Part shown: positions 9,303 through 17,961 of the stretch, piece by piece
How positions within the stretch are numbered: position 1 is the stretch's first letter
How the letters are laid out: the number at the start of each line of letters is the position of its first letter
Assembly (NCBI RefSeq): GCF_947504215.1
Contig: NZ_CANNGO010000002.1
Coordinates: 62,001-126,000 of the forward strand
Direction of reading: 5' to 3'
Length of the DNA: 64,000 nucleotides
Source of the DNA: an uncultured Ruegeria sp.
GTDB taxonomy: Bacteria; Pseudomonadota; Alphaproteobacteria; Rhodobacterales; Rhodobacteraceae
Made by a program: the position numbers and the translations under genes
Notes under the pieces: model-generated
Databases searched by the model: none
Seen by the model: only the letters and a program-made list of their open reading frames with translations
What the model was told of the DNA's origin: nothing

Positions 9303-10088
9303 ATGTCTGATGGTGTCGTAAAAGCAGGTATCGAAGATGTCTTGTCTTCGGTAAAACGGTTGGTCAGTGACGACGGCCGCAAAAATTCAGTTTCGGATCA
9401 AGGGTCTGGGGGGCGTAAGCCCGGGCGGCTGGTTCTGACGGACGCCTTGCGTATTAGCAAACCCGCTAAGGTTGAGGAGGGCGCTGCCCCTCTCAAGCTT
9501 GACCCAGAGTATAGCGCCGAGGATTCGGCCAAACCGATGTTGTTGCGCGCCTGCGATATCGTTCGTACGGAAGCTGCGGCAAATCAGGATGACAAAACGC
9601 AGGGCGATACGGCAGACGCCCTGCAGGAGGCTGTTTCCCCAAATGATCCGGCAACCAGTTTAAGCTCCAAGATCGAAGCGCTGGAGGCTGCGATTGCACG
9701 GACCGAGGATCAATGGGAACCTGACGGGGACAGCGATGATGCCTATTCCGGCACCCCGACACGGGCGCTGCGGTGGAATGTTCAAGAGACGACCGCCGAG
9801 ACGGAGCAGGAAGATCAGGTTGAACTGGATGGTCATGAAGCCGACGCTCAGGCGGCGAAGTTTATTCGTGACCCTGAGGTTTTTGAACCGTCGATCTCTG
9901 AGGAAGACCCAGCAGATACCCTCGATCAGGTCATGGCAACCATGGATGAGGATGAACTGCGCCACTTGATCGCCGAAGTTGTTCGGCAAGAGCTGCAAGG
10001 CGCATTGGGTGAACGGATTACACGAAACGTCCGCAAAATGGTTCGGCGAGAGATCGCCCGGGCATTGGCGGCGCTGGACGTGGAATAG
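9303..10088 (+). CDS. Acidic protein, PopZ-like polar organiser candidate
   Basis: 261 residues in three parts: a short N-terminal amphipathic stretch (GIEDVLSSVKRLVSDD, about residues 9-24), a long acidic and probably disordered middle rich in Asp, Glu, Ala and Pro, and a conserved helical C-terminus (DEDELRHLIAEVVRQELQG to MVRREIARALAAL). This N-terminal helix, acidic linker and C-terminal oligomerisation block is the layout of alphaproteobacterial PopZ (DUF2497), although sequence identity looks low. It follows tolC by 75 bp and ends 3 bp before the convergent cobQ. Function is inferred from architecture only. Confidence 0.55.
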   Translation: MSDGVVKAGIEDVLSSVKRLVSDDGRKNSVSDQGSGGRKPGRLVLTDALRISKPAKVEEGAAPLKLDPEYSAEDSAKPMLLRACDIVRTEAAANQDDKTQGDTADALQEAVSPNDPATSLSSKIEALEAAIARTEDQWEPDGDSDDAYSGTPTRALRWNVQETTAETEQEDQVELDGHEADAQAAKFIRDPEVFEPSISEEDPADTLDQVMATMDEDELRHLIAEVVRQELQGALGERITRNVRKMVRREIARALAALDVE

Positions 10089-10091
10089 TCT

Positions 10092-11549
10092 TCAGCTGAT
10101 AGATGGCGGTTGCGCCAGATCCAATAGAAAATCCAGATCCATATGCTGTTCCAGATGATCGGCCAGAGCATCCAATGTCTGTTCGACCCCATCCTCATAG
10201 GCGGTCTCTGAATCTACGCCTAACCGGGGCAGAAAGCTGGCGCGGAATGCATCGGATGAGAAGATGCCGTGCAGGTAACTGCCCATGATGCGCCCGTTCG
10301 GGCTTGCTGCGCCTTCTGGACGGCCTTCGATTTCCAGCCAGGCGCGGGTGCAATCCGGTCCTTCGGTATGGCCCATATGGATTTCATACCCGTCGACAGG
10401 TTCACGGTTCGGCAGCGCGTTGGCCTTGCGCAGTATGACCTGCTTTTTTCCACCCATAACCGTGTCGACATCCAATAATCCCAACCCGTCCACCTTACCC
10501 GGTCGGCCGTCGACGCCGTCGGGATCCGATATGGTCTTACCCAGCATCTGATAGCCGCCGCACAAGCCCAGAACATGCCCGCCTCGGCGCACATGGGCAT
10601 AGAGGTCAACGTCCCATCCTTGCCCCCTGAAATAGGTCAAATCGCCGATTGTTGATTTGCTGCCGGGCAACAACACAAGGTCCGCATCGCCGGGCAGAGG
10701 GCGACCTGCAGGGACGATCTCGACACTTACACCGGGTTCCGCCGACAACGGGTCCAGGTCGTCGAAATTCGCCATCCTTTCCAGCTGTGGCACAACAACT
10801 TTACAAGCGCCGCCGGTGTGAGACCGGATATCCATCATATCTTCGGCAGGCAGTTTCCAGGCATCGTTAAACCAGGGGACAACGCCCAGACAAGGCCATC
10901 CGGTGCGCGCGGCTATGTCATCGCGCCCCTCGTCAAACAGGGACACATCCCCTTTAAAGCGATTGACGGCAAATCCCCGGATCATCTTCAGATCGGCCTT
11001 GTCCAGAACGGCTTGTGTGCCAACGATCTGGGCAATCACTCCACCCCTGTGAATATCACCTACAAGCACCACCGGCACCTGGGCTGCACAGGCAAACCCC
11101 ATATTCGCAATGTCTCCTGCGCGCAGGTTGGTTTCAGCTGGGCTACCTGCACCCTCGATTAGCACAAGATCCGCGTCACGGCACAACCGGCCAAAGCTCT
11201 CCAATGCGGCGCCCAGCAGCTTGGACTTGTCCTTGCGATAGTCACCCGCCTTCATTGTGCCTGCACGCTGTCCGTGAACGATAATCTGGGCGCCAGTGTC
11301 CGTTTCGGGTTTCAATAGAATGGGGTTCATATCCGTATGTGTCGAAAGCTTGGCGGCACGGGCCTGCAGCGCCTGCGCACGGCCAATCTCACCGCCATTT
11401 TCGGTCACGGCGGCATTGTTCGACATGTTTTGTGGCTTGAACGGAGCAACCCTCAGCCCCCGTCGTGTGAAGGCCCGCGCCAATCCGGCCACCAGAACCG
11501 ATTTTCCGACATTGCTGCCTGTGCCCTGAATCATGATGGCGCGAACCAT
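10092..11549 (-). CDS. cobQ: Cobyric acid synthase CobQ
   Basis: 485 residues. The N-terminal dethiobiotin-synthetase-like ATPase has GTGSNVGKS near residue 8, and the C-terminal class I glutamine amidotransferase domain has the nucleophilic Cys in [11 protein letters not shown] and the catalytic His in GSYLHGIF. It amidates positions b, d, e and g of adenosylcobyrinic acid a,c-diamide. An ATG at 11549 with AGGAG just upstream is preferred over a 26-codon extension. It is separated from the riboswitch operon by about 4 kb and I saw no second riboswitch in front of it. Confidence 0.95.
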   Translation of the reverse strand: MVRAIMIQGTGSNVGKSVLVAGLARAFTRRGLRVAPFKPQNMSNNAAVTENGGEIGRAQALQARAAKLSTHTDMNPILLKPETDTGAQIIVHGQRAGTMKAGDYRKDKSKLLGAALESFGRLCRDADLVLIEGAGSPAETNLRAGDIANMGFACAAQVPVVLVGDIHRGGVIAQIVGTQAVLDKADLKMIRGFAVNRFKGDVSLFDEGRDDIAARTGWPCLGVVPWFNDAWKLPAEDMMDIRSHTGGACKVVVPQLERMANFDDLDPLSAEPGVSVEIVPAGRPLPGDADLVLLPGSKSTIGDLTYFRGQGWDVDLYAHVRRGGHVLGLCGGYQMLGKTISDPDGVDGRPGKVDGLGLLDVDTVMGGKKQVILRKANALPNREPVDGYEIHMGHTEGPDCTRAWLEIEGRPEGAASPNGRIMGSYLHGIFSSDAFRASFLPRLGVDSETAYEDGVEQTLDALADHLEQHMDLDFLLDLAQPPSIS

Positions 11550-11609
11550 GGTGAGTCTCCTATGTTTGACGCGCAGATGACCTGATTTGAGACCGAAGGG
11601 GAAGCCCGG

Positions 11610-12179
11610 ATGAACACACCTGCACATCTATTGATCGGCGCTGCGGCTTTTGCCCGGCCTGCCAACGGGCGCATCCTGTGGGCAGCTTTGCTGGGGTCGC
11701 TACTGCCCGATTTGTCACTTTATGTGTTGGCTGGTGTTTCTTTGTTTGTACTGGGCATCCCCGAGCAGGTGGTGTTTGGCCAACTCTACTATTCATCCGC
11801 GTGGCAGACGGTTTTTGCGATCGACAATTCCTTTATCCTTTGGGGATTGGCCTTAACGATCGGAATATGGCGAGGCTGGCGTGTGTTAATCGTTGGGGCA
11901 GCGGCAGGATTGATCCATCTGGCAATGGATTTTCTGCTGCATGCTGGCGATGGTCGTGCGCAATTCTGGCCAATCAACTCCTGGGTGTTTCACAGCCCTG
12001 TCAGCTATTGGGACAGTACCCATCATGCGTTTTGGGTCGCTCCGGTCTCAGCGTTGGCCTGCCTGACATCCTATGTCGTTTTGTGGCAACAAGGCATGCC
12101 GGTATGGGCCAAACTGTTTTTTGCCGCGTTGGTGGGTGCAGAAATCTGGGTGGCCCGCCAATGGCTGATGTTCTTCTGA
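11610..12179 (+). CDS. YdjM-like membrane-bound putative metal-dependent hydrolase
   Basis: 189 residues with four or five hydrophobic segments. The N-terminus [14 protein letters not shown] and the motif [10 protein letters not shown], followed by [16 protein letters not shown] and DSTHHAFW, place His and Asp residues as in the LexA-controlled YdjM/membrane-hydrolase family (PF04307). The enzymatic activity of this family is not established. It is divergent from cobQ with only 60 bp between start codons, and is followed by a bidirectional terminator. Confidence 0.6.
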   Translation: MNTPAHLLIGAAAFARPANGRILWAALLGSLLPDLSLYVLAGVSLFVLGIPEQVVFGQLYYSSAWQTVFAIDNSFILWGLALTIGIWRGWRVLIVGAAAGLIHLAMDFLLHAGDGRAQFWPINSWVFHSPVSYWDSTHHAFWVAPVSALACLTSYVVLWQQGMPVWAKLFFAALVGAEIWVARQWLMFF

Positions 12180-12200
12180 GCAGGCAATGCGCAAAAGAAA

Positions 12201-12232
12201 AACGCGCTCCGATTGAAAGGAGCGCGCTTTTC
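12201..12232. terminator. Bidirectional rho-independent terminator
   Basis: An 8-bp perfect stem CGCGCTCC / GGAGCGCG (12203-12210 and 12219-12226) with an 8-nt loop is flanked by an A-tract on the left and TTTT on the right. It lies between two convergent genes. Confidence 0.85.
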
Positions 12233-12251
12233 TTCAAAAAGTCGACTTGAT

Positions 12252-12572
12252 CTAGGCGGCTTCGGCTTGTTGTGCAGCGTTGCGACGTTCGCTTTCTTCA
12301 CGCGACAGGGCCACGGATGTCCGCACGCCACGACCGACGAACTCCATCAGGCCACCGACAACACGCTCGTTCGGGTCAATACCCGCGCAAGACAGCACTT
12401 CGCGCCCATCGCGCGAACGCGCCCAGCGGGCGATCTGTTCCGGGCCATTGCCATACTTCTTGTCGTCAGCGATGGCGTCATCAAGCGCAGCCAGTACAAC
12501 GGCCGCGAAAAGTTTCTTTGCACGATTGCCTTGTTCGTTGTTAAAGGCAGTGCCGTCAACGAAATCTCTCAT
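12252..12572 (-). CDS. DUF6280-type small conserved protein
   Basis: 106 soluble residues beginning MRDFVDGTAFNNEQGNRAKKLF, strongly charged with an Ala/Glu-rich tail. I recognise it as a short protein highly conserved within Rhodobacterales (DUF6280 type) with no assigned function. The sequences AALDDAIADDKKYGNGPEQIARW and SREESERRNAA are its most conserved-looking parts. It is divergent from efp with 218 bp between them, enough for two independent promoters. Confidence 0.75.
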   Translation of the reverse strand: MRDFVDGTAFNNEQGNRAKKLFAAVVLAALDDAIADDKKYGNGPEQIARWARSRDGREVLSCAGIDPNERVVGGLMEFVGRGVRTSVALSREESERRNAAQQAEAA

Positions 12573-12790
12573 CTCGTTATCCTTGTTGTTCTTGCTCTTG
12601 CATTTTCGGCATGACGGCTCTTATGACCTATTAGGTGCGATTCGGATACACCTAAAATGCATAGTTGCGTTGCGTCAGTTGCATGGCTTGCTGCATGTGC
12701 AGCACTAGGTCTCGTTGTCTTGTCAGGTGTGGTCCCGCCAGATATAGGGGCGGCAAACGACGCATCAACCGTTTGTGAAGGATTTAAGTC

Positions 12791-13354
12791 ATGCCCAAGA
12801 TAAATGGGAACGAAATTCGCCCCGGCAACGTGCTTGAGCATAATGGCGGGCTGTGGGCGGCCGTCAAAGTAGACCATGTGAAACCGGGTAAGGGCGGGGC
12901 ATTTGCCCAGGTCGAATTACGCAACCTGCGCAATGGCTCGAAGCTGAACGAACGTTTCCGGTCGGCGGATAAGGTTGAACGGGTCCGGCTAGAGCAGAAA
13001 GACCAGCAGTTCCTTTATGAATCCGACGGCATGCTAGTGTTCATGGATTCCGAGACCTACGAACAGATTGAATTGCCTGCAGATTTGCTGGGCGAGCGCC
13101 GCCCGTTCTTGCAGGATGGCATGACTATTGTTGTCGAGTTCTATGAGAGCGAAGCGTTGAACGCCACGCTGCCACAGAAAGTTACGTGCAAAATCGTCGA
13201 GACCGAGCCGGTGGTGAAGGGTCAGACAGCCGCAAACTCGTTCAAACCTGCGGTTTTGGACAACGGCGTCAAAGTCATGGTTCCACCTTTTGTAGGCCAA
13301 GATGAGATGATCATCGTGAACACCGAGACCATGGAATACTCGGAACGTGCGTAA
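12791..13354 (+). CDS. efp: Elongation factor P
   Basis: 187 residues, the usual length. The N-terminal KOW-like domain carries the loop [10 protein letters not shown] around residues 29-38, with the conserved lysine that can be modified, followed by two OB domains ending in [25 protein letters not shown] relieves ribosome stalling at polyproline. Whether the lysine is beta-lysylated depends on epmA/epmB, which are not in the window. Confidence 0.97.
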   Translation: MPKINGNEIRPGNVLEHNGGLWAAVKVDHVKPGKGGAFAQVELRNLRNGSKLNERFRSADKVERVRLEQKDQQFLYESDGMLVFMDSETYEQIELPADLLGERRPFLQDGMTIVVEFYESEALNATLPQKVTCKIVETEPVVKGQTAANSFKPAVLDNGVKVMVPPFVGQDEMIIVNTETMEYSERA

Positions 13355-13380
13355 GGTTTGCGCTTTTCGAAACTGGATTG

Positions 13381-13417
13381 AAAAAGACCGCGCCGGCAAT
13401 CGCCGCGCGGTCTTTTT
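13381..13417. terminator. Bidirectional rho-independent terminator after efp
   Basis: A 13-bp perfect stem AAAAAGACCGCGC / GCGCGGTCTTTTT with an 11-nt loop serves efp on the plus strand and the ABC-like gene on the minus strand. Confidence 0.93.
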
Positions 13418-13418
13418 G

Positions 13419-14360
13419 TCAGGTCTTGGACGGACGTCGATAGCGGGCCGGGTCGGGGCCAAAGAGCTCTAGCATCAACTCGTACTTGATGCGGTTGGCG
13501 CTGACCTGACGATAAAACGTAATCAGAAAAGCCGTGGGCCCCTGAATACGGCTTAATCCACTGATTGCTGCGACGACTGTGCCAACATCGGTTTTTCCCT
13601 GCATCACCAGCCACCCGCCCAGCATGAGGACGCCCACCGTCCCGGCGCCGTTGATCACGCTCAGCAGGAATTTGGCGGACAGCTTCCAAATGAACATTCT
13701 GCGTCGTGTTTCGTAGATTTCATCGAATTGGGCATTGATGTCCCGTTCCGCCGCTTCGATGTCATCAGCCGTCAAACGATCTGTTGCGCTGCGCAATATC
13801 CGAACCCGTTCCGCAACAAACACATTCACCTCGCGCTGCGACATCAAGACGATCAGAATCTGAGGCACAATCATCGAAAATGCGATCAGGCCCAGACCGG
13901 GCTGCGTGGACGAGATATAGCCGATAACACTGACCAAGGTCCCGATCTGAACCACTGGGTCGGAAAAGGCGCCACCAGCGAATTTCCCCAGATCTTCGGC
14001 CTCGGCAGAGATAGCCGTTGTCATCGTGCCTTTGCGGACGGATTCTCCGGTCTCATCCACATCTGCGGCACGTAACAAAAGGCGCTGACGGATTAGCCGG
14101 ATCATATCTTCACCCAATGTCCCTGCGCGATAGCCCAGGATCCATTTCAGGCTCAGGCTCAGCAAGATCACCGCCATCATGCCCACGCCGAGCAGGATCA
14201 AACGCTTTGTTTCGATATGGTCCGAGGTCAGGTGATTGATGATGTCACGTTGAAACTCAAGCGGAACGGCTGCTAGCCCAGCCACCGCGATCGACAGAAG
14301 AATAAGGATGATCTGCCGCCCGGCGCTGGCACGCCAAATGGCCGAATACAGCTGCAGCAT
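13419..14360 (-). CDS. ABC transporter transmembrane-domain-only protein
   Basis: 313 residues matching a type I ABC exporter membrane domain: hydrophobic segments near residues 16-32, 55-72, 135-175 and 240-265, with intervening cytosolic helices (SVRKGTMTTAISAEAEDLGKFAGGAFSDP). The protein stops soon after the last helix, at about the point where the nucleotide-binding domain normally begins; no Walker A, signature or Walker B motif is present and none follows downstream. It might pair with an ATPase encoded elsewhere or have a non-transport role. The stop is separated from efp only by the shared terminator. Confidence 0.75.
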   Translation of the reverse strand: MLQLYSAIWRASAGRQIILILLSIAVAGLAAVPLEFQRDIINHLTSDHIETKRLILLGVGMMAVILLSLSLKWILGYRAGTLGEDMIRLIRQRLLLRAADVDETGESVRKGTMTTAISAEAEDLGKFAGGAFSDPVVQIGTLVSVIGYISSTQPGLGLIAFSMIVPQILIVLMSQREVNVFVAERVRILRSATDRLTADDIEAAERDINAQFDEIYETRRRMFIWKLSAKFLLSVINGAGTVGVLMLGGWLVMQGKTDVGTVVAAISGLSRIQGPTAFLITFYRQVSANRIKYELMLELFGPDPARYRRPSKT

Positions 14361-14471
14361 TTCGGTATCCCTGTCACTTCACCTCTGCCAGTGTGACAGG
14401 GCGGTTCCAGAGTTCAAATGTTATGCAACCGAGTGGCACAACAAGCGTAACGGAATGGCAACAGGCGCGGG

Positions 14472-15209
14472 CTAGTCGCCCAGCCGCACCACCGCATCCC
14501 CGGCGCGCATATCATCGCCCGCACGATCAAATCGCAGATAAGCAATCGCTTGCCCACCAGATTGCGTGAATAACGTCCCGGCGGGCTTTCCGTTCGACTC
14601 AATTGGCGTGCCAACTGGGGCAGTGCCGTCGATCTGCACGCGCTTTAGACCTTTGCGCAATTCGGTTTTGTGTTTCATGCGTGCAGTGACTTCCTGCCCG
14701 ACATAGCAACCTTTTTTAAAATCCACGCCGTTCAGAACCTCAAAGCCAGACTCCAGAATATAGCTGTCCGGGGTCAGTTCAATTTCAGTCTCGGGAATGC
14801 AGTGGCGCACTCGGATGGCGTCCCAATCTGTTTCATCATCGCTTTCAGGGCCTGCCGTGTAGGCGCGCCAGCCCAGATCCGGATGGCGCGGGTCGGGCAG
14901 GGCGCTATCGGGTGCCGGCCCGGTGCCGCGCTGCAAGTTCAGGTCGGTGATTTCAATTGCAACGTCCGCGCGCAGTTTGTACATGTTCAGGCGCTTGAAC
15001 AGGCCGTCGGCCAAACCCTCGGCAACATCCAGCAGAATCGCATCACCGTCGCGTTTCAGAAAGAAATCTGCCAGATACTTCCCCTGCGGCGTCAGAAGCG
15101 CGGCGTACACCAGGCCGCTGTCCAAGCCGCCCAAATCATTGGTGACCATATCTTGCAAAAAGCTCTCGGTGTCCGAGCCTGTCAGGCGCAGAATGCGGCG
15201 GGTCGGCAT
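14472..15209 (-). CDS. ygfZ: YgfZ-type folate-binding protein
   Basis: 245 residues related to the glycine-cleavage T protein. It contains the family signature KKGCYVGQEVTARMKHK near residues 165-180, with the conserved Cys. YgfZ/IBA57 proteins assist synthesis or repair of iron-sulfur clusters in a folate-dependent way. The ATG at 15209 gives the standard start (MPTRRILRLTGSD); the reading frame extends 31 codons further upstream without family similarity and would overlap the start of the divergent glycosyltransferase. Confidence 0.85.
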   Translation of the reverse strand: MPTRRILRLTGSDTESFLQDMVTNDLGGLDSGLVYAALLTPQGKYLADFFLKRDGDAILLDVAEGLADGLFKRLNMYKLRADVAIEITDLNLQRGTGPAPDSALPDPRHPDLGWRAYTAGPESDDETDWDAIRVRHCIPETEIELTPDSYILESGFEVLNGVDFKKGCYVGQEVTARMKHKTELRKGLKRVQIDGTAPVGTPIESNGKPAGTLFTQSGGQAIAYLRFDRAGDDMRAGDAVVRLGD

Positions 15210-15282
15210 GGCTTGGTCCTCGTCATTTGCTTGGGCACCGTGATATAGGAACTCTCGCTGCCAAGACCAGAGGTTATCGGAC

Positions 15283-15957
15283 GTGCCCGCCCCAATAAGC
15301 ATCGTGATTCCAACCCTGAACGCTCAAGAAGCGTTGCCTGCGTGTCTGCAGGCGTTGATGGAGGGGCTGCACGGCGGTCTGATCCGTGAACTTGTGATTT
15401 CCGATGGTGGCTCCGGCGATCTGACACTCGATATCGCCAAAGAGGCCGGAGCAACTGTGATCAGCGGAGCGGCGTCGCGCGGCGGACAGCTGCGTAACGG
15501 CTGCGCGCAGGCCAAGGGGGATTGGTTGCTGGTTTTGCATGCCGATACGGTTTTGCAACGGGGGTGGAGCGAAACGGTAGAACAGCACCTGAAAACAGAT
15601 ACACCCGCAGCTTTCCGGTTGGCATTTCGAGCTAAGGGGATCGCACCGAAATGGGTGGCCGGCTGGGCCAATCTGCGCAGTCGTGTATTTGGGTTGCCGT
15701 ATGGCGATCAGGGGCTGCTAGTGCCGCGTGATACCTACCTGTCGGCCGGTGGCTATAAGGATCAACCGCTGATGGAGGACGTGGCGCTGGTGCGTGCGCT
15801 GCCGCAGATGACATTGCTCAAAGCGCAGGCGACTACGAGTGCGGAACGCTACCAGCGGTCGGGCTGGGTTCGGCGGGGCGCGCGGAATCTGTGGACTCTG
15901 GCTCGGTATTTTCTTGGGACAGATCCCGAGCGGTTGGCGCGGGCGTATCGGCGATAA
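15283..15957 (+). CDS. Family 2 glycosyltransferase (TIGR04283 type)
   Basis: 224 residues with a GTG start. The GT-A fold is evident from SIVIPTLNAQEALPACL at the N-terminus, the ISDGGSGD nucleotide-sugar motif near residue 40 and the DxD-like LHADTVL near residue 85. Proteins of this short type are often called rSAM/selenodomain-associated transferase 2, with unknown acceptor. It overlaps the 3' end of the convergent membrane protein gene by 125 bp. Confidence 0.85.
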   Translation: MPAPISIVIPTLNAQEALPACLQALMEGLHGGLIRELVISDGGSGDLTLDIAKEAGATVISGAASRGGQLRNGCAQAKGDWLLVLHADTVLQRGWSETVEQHLKTDTPAAFRLAFRAKGIAPKWVAGWANLRSRVFGLPYGDQGLLVPRDTYLSAGGYKDQPLMEDVALVRALPQMTLLKAQATTSAERYQRSGWVRRGARNLWTLARYFLGTDPERLARAYRR

Positions 15958-16720
15958 GCGTCGTCCGCAGTTCCACTATGGATTTACCCAATCGGAACGG
16001 CGCGGCGAAACTGACAAGACACAGGGCGACAATCTGCAAAACCAGTATGTGTGCGTTGGATTGCAAATACTCCCACTCATCCTTCAACTTGCCGACCTGA
16101 TCGATAAGATCGTCATAGCTCTGCGCCAGTATCAGATAGTCTCCGGCAATGGCCGGAACCTTGCGGCGCATGTTGTCGATGGCGGCCTGTGTCGGCTCGT
16201 CTAGTGAAGTGAAAACAAGGAACTGGTCGATATCAAAGGCGTCGGCCTTGGCGGCCATACCTCGAATCTCGTCCATGTCGTCCTTGGACTGACCGCCGAA
16301 CAGAAATTGCAGCCCTTGCAGCGGCGCGACCTCGTTCGTGACGGCAATGAACAGCGGCAGATCGGCGTTGCTCGCGGTTGAGGCCGACAGGAACTCGACC
16401 TTGTCACATAAAACGGCGGTATCTGGGTCAAAAGCCGGATCGCAGAACCGCAACCGGAACCGCGCGGCGTCGCGATCAAAGGCCAGTGTCGCCGCATAGG
16501 CCACGTCGATCTGCCGATCCAGCCGAGAGCTGTCGGCCGTATAAAGCCCGGCCAGCACCGCCACCAGTGCACCGATGCCACCCAATACGACCCAAACCAG
16601 ATCGGCGAGCTTCCACGCCCGGTGGCCCGCCGGTTTGCGGAACAGAAAGCCCGTGCCAATGGACCCGATTACAAAGAACATGATCAGCAAGGGCAACTGG
16701 TTGTCGGTCACAAAACTCAT
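15833..16720 (-). CDS. Uncharacterised membrane protein with periplasmic or cytosolic central domain
   Basis: 295 residues. Hydrophobic segments lie at about residues 8-26, 40-62 and 225-243; a central domain of about 160 residues (from TADSSRLDRQIDV to LKDEWEYLQ) contains two Cys (FCDPAFDPDTAVLCD) and sits between membrane segments. The last 40 residues are rich in Pro, Ser, Thr and Glu and are encoded antisense to the glycosyltransferase. No family is recognised. The central domain reads like coding sequence with normal codon choice, but the C-terminal tail might be a non-conserved read-through. Confidence 0.6.
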   Translation of the reverse strand: MSFVTDNQLPLLIMFFVIGSIGTGFLFRKPAGHRAWKLADLVWVVLGGIGALVAVLAGLYTADSSRLDRQIDVAYAATLAFDRDAARFRLRFCDPAFDPDTAVLCDKVEFLSASTASNADLPLFIAVTNEVAPLQGLQFLFGGQSKDDMDEIRGMAAKADAFDIDQFLVFTSLDEPTQAAIDNMRRKVPAIAGDYLILAQSYDDLIDQVGKLKDEWEYLQSNAHILVLQIVALCLVSFAAPFRLGKSIVELRTTLIADTPAPTARDLSQENTEPESTDSARPAEPSPTAGSVPHS

Positions 16721-16919
16721 GCTGGCAACATTAAGTGCTCAGCCGTGTTGCGCAACAGTGTTCACGTGCAGTTGTAGCCACTTGTTAGCCACCGGTTAGA
16801 TCGTTCAGGGCGCGATTGCATGCTCCCTTAGGACACGGTTCTGCGTTGAGTTTGGCACTGCGGTATGCAATTGACGACATTGGCTTATCATCGGCCGACA
16901 CTTGCTTGAAGGTCCCAGT

Positions 16920-17759
16920 GTGTCCCTGTTTGTCATCACCATTGTTCTGACTGCGGCCTTGTTGCATGCCGTTTGGAACGCGATCGTTAAAACGGCCGCC
17001 GACCAGACAACCACTTTGGGCCTTGTGGCTTTCGGCCACGTTATCCCTGCGGCGGTGATGGTGCTGCTTTTGCCGCTGCCCAGTGCCGAGAGTTTTTCGT
17101 ACATCCTGATCTCAACCGTGGTGCATTTCGGCTATTACTTCATGCTCGGCAAAGCCTACCAGCATGGCGATCTGAGTGTCGTCTACCCCATTGCCCGTGG
17201 CATCGTGCCCGCGCTGGTGTCGCTCTGGGCGATGCTTTTGGTGGGGGAGGTTCTGCCCCCCCAAGCCTGGGTGGGGATTGCCCTGATCGCGCTGGGCATT
17301 CAGCTCAGCAGTTGGAGCGCATTGCGATCCGGCGTCGGGCGCTGGGCGCTGGGCTTTGCACTGGGCACCGGGTTCTGCATTTCGATCTACTCGGTTGTCG
17401 ATGGGATCGGCGTGCGGCTGTCGGGCAATACGCTCAGCTACTGGGCCTGGGGCGCGTTTTTGCACCTGTTCATCGCCGGGTTTGTGGGGGTGCGGAAGCG
17501 GGACACACTGGCGGCGCTGCCCGCCAAGGTCTGGATGATCGGCATTCTGGGCGGGCTGGTGTCGATGACGGCCTACGGGCTGGTGCTCTATGCCAAGAAC
17601 TTTGCCCCGCTGGGGGCCGTGTCGGCGTTGCGCGAAACTTCGGTGATCTTCGCGGCGCTGATTGGGTTTGTTTTTTTGCATGAGGGCAATTGGATGCGGC
17701 GGCTGGGCGCGGCTGTGTTGATGGCGGTTGGAGTCGCGTTGATCGGGATGGCTGTTTGA
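16920..17759 (+). CDS. EamA/DMT-superfamily transporter
   Basis: 279 residues with about ten hydrophobic helices in two EamA repeats. Typical features are LLHAVWNAIVKTAAD in helix 1, GDLSVVYPIARGIVPALVSLWA at the end of the first repeat, and APLGAVSALRETSVIFAALIGFVFLHE in the second. It is a small-metabolite exporter of unknown substrate. The GTG at 16920 has GAAGG about 8 nt upstream; an in-frame TTG at 16902 lacks such a site. Confidence 0.85.
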   Translation: MSLFVITIVLTAALLHAVWNAIVKTAADQTTTLGLVAFGHVIPAAVMVLLLPLPSAESFSYILISTVVHFGYYFMLGKAYQHGDLSVVYPIARGIVPALVSLWAMLLVGEVLPPQAWVGIALIALGIQLSSWSALRSGVGRWALGFALGTGFCISIYSVVDGIGVRLSGNTLSYWAWGAFLHLFIAGFVGVRKRDTLAALPAKVWMIGILGGLVSMTAYGLVLYAKNFAPLGAVSALRETSVIFAALIGFVFLHEGNWMRRLGAAVLMAVGVALIGMAV

Positions 17760-17844
17760 GGTCAGCGCCCGGCTGAAGCCCGGCCTACGGGGTGCGGAGA
17801 TGCTCCGTCTTATCCACCCAATACTTGATGCGGAGCATTAAGCA

Positions 17845-17901
17845 CGCGCCCGACCCGCCCCGGTTTGCTGGAGGCAAACCTACGATTTAACGACGGGCGC
17901 G
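17845..17901. repeat. Nested inverted repeats in intergenic DNA
   Basis: Outer arms CGCGCCCG (17845-17852) and CGGGCGCG (17894-17901) enclose an inner perfect hairpin GGTTTGC / GCAAACC (17862-17868, 17874-17880). Another short hairpin, CGGAG ATG CTCCG, lies just upstream near 17795-17807. The segment follows the DMT gene and could act as terminator or as a dispersed palindromic element. Confidence 0.5.
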
Positions 17902-17961
17902 TTCAGTACCCGCCCTCGGGCTGGGCAATAGGATATGGGTAAAGTGGGGAAAACGCGGCAG

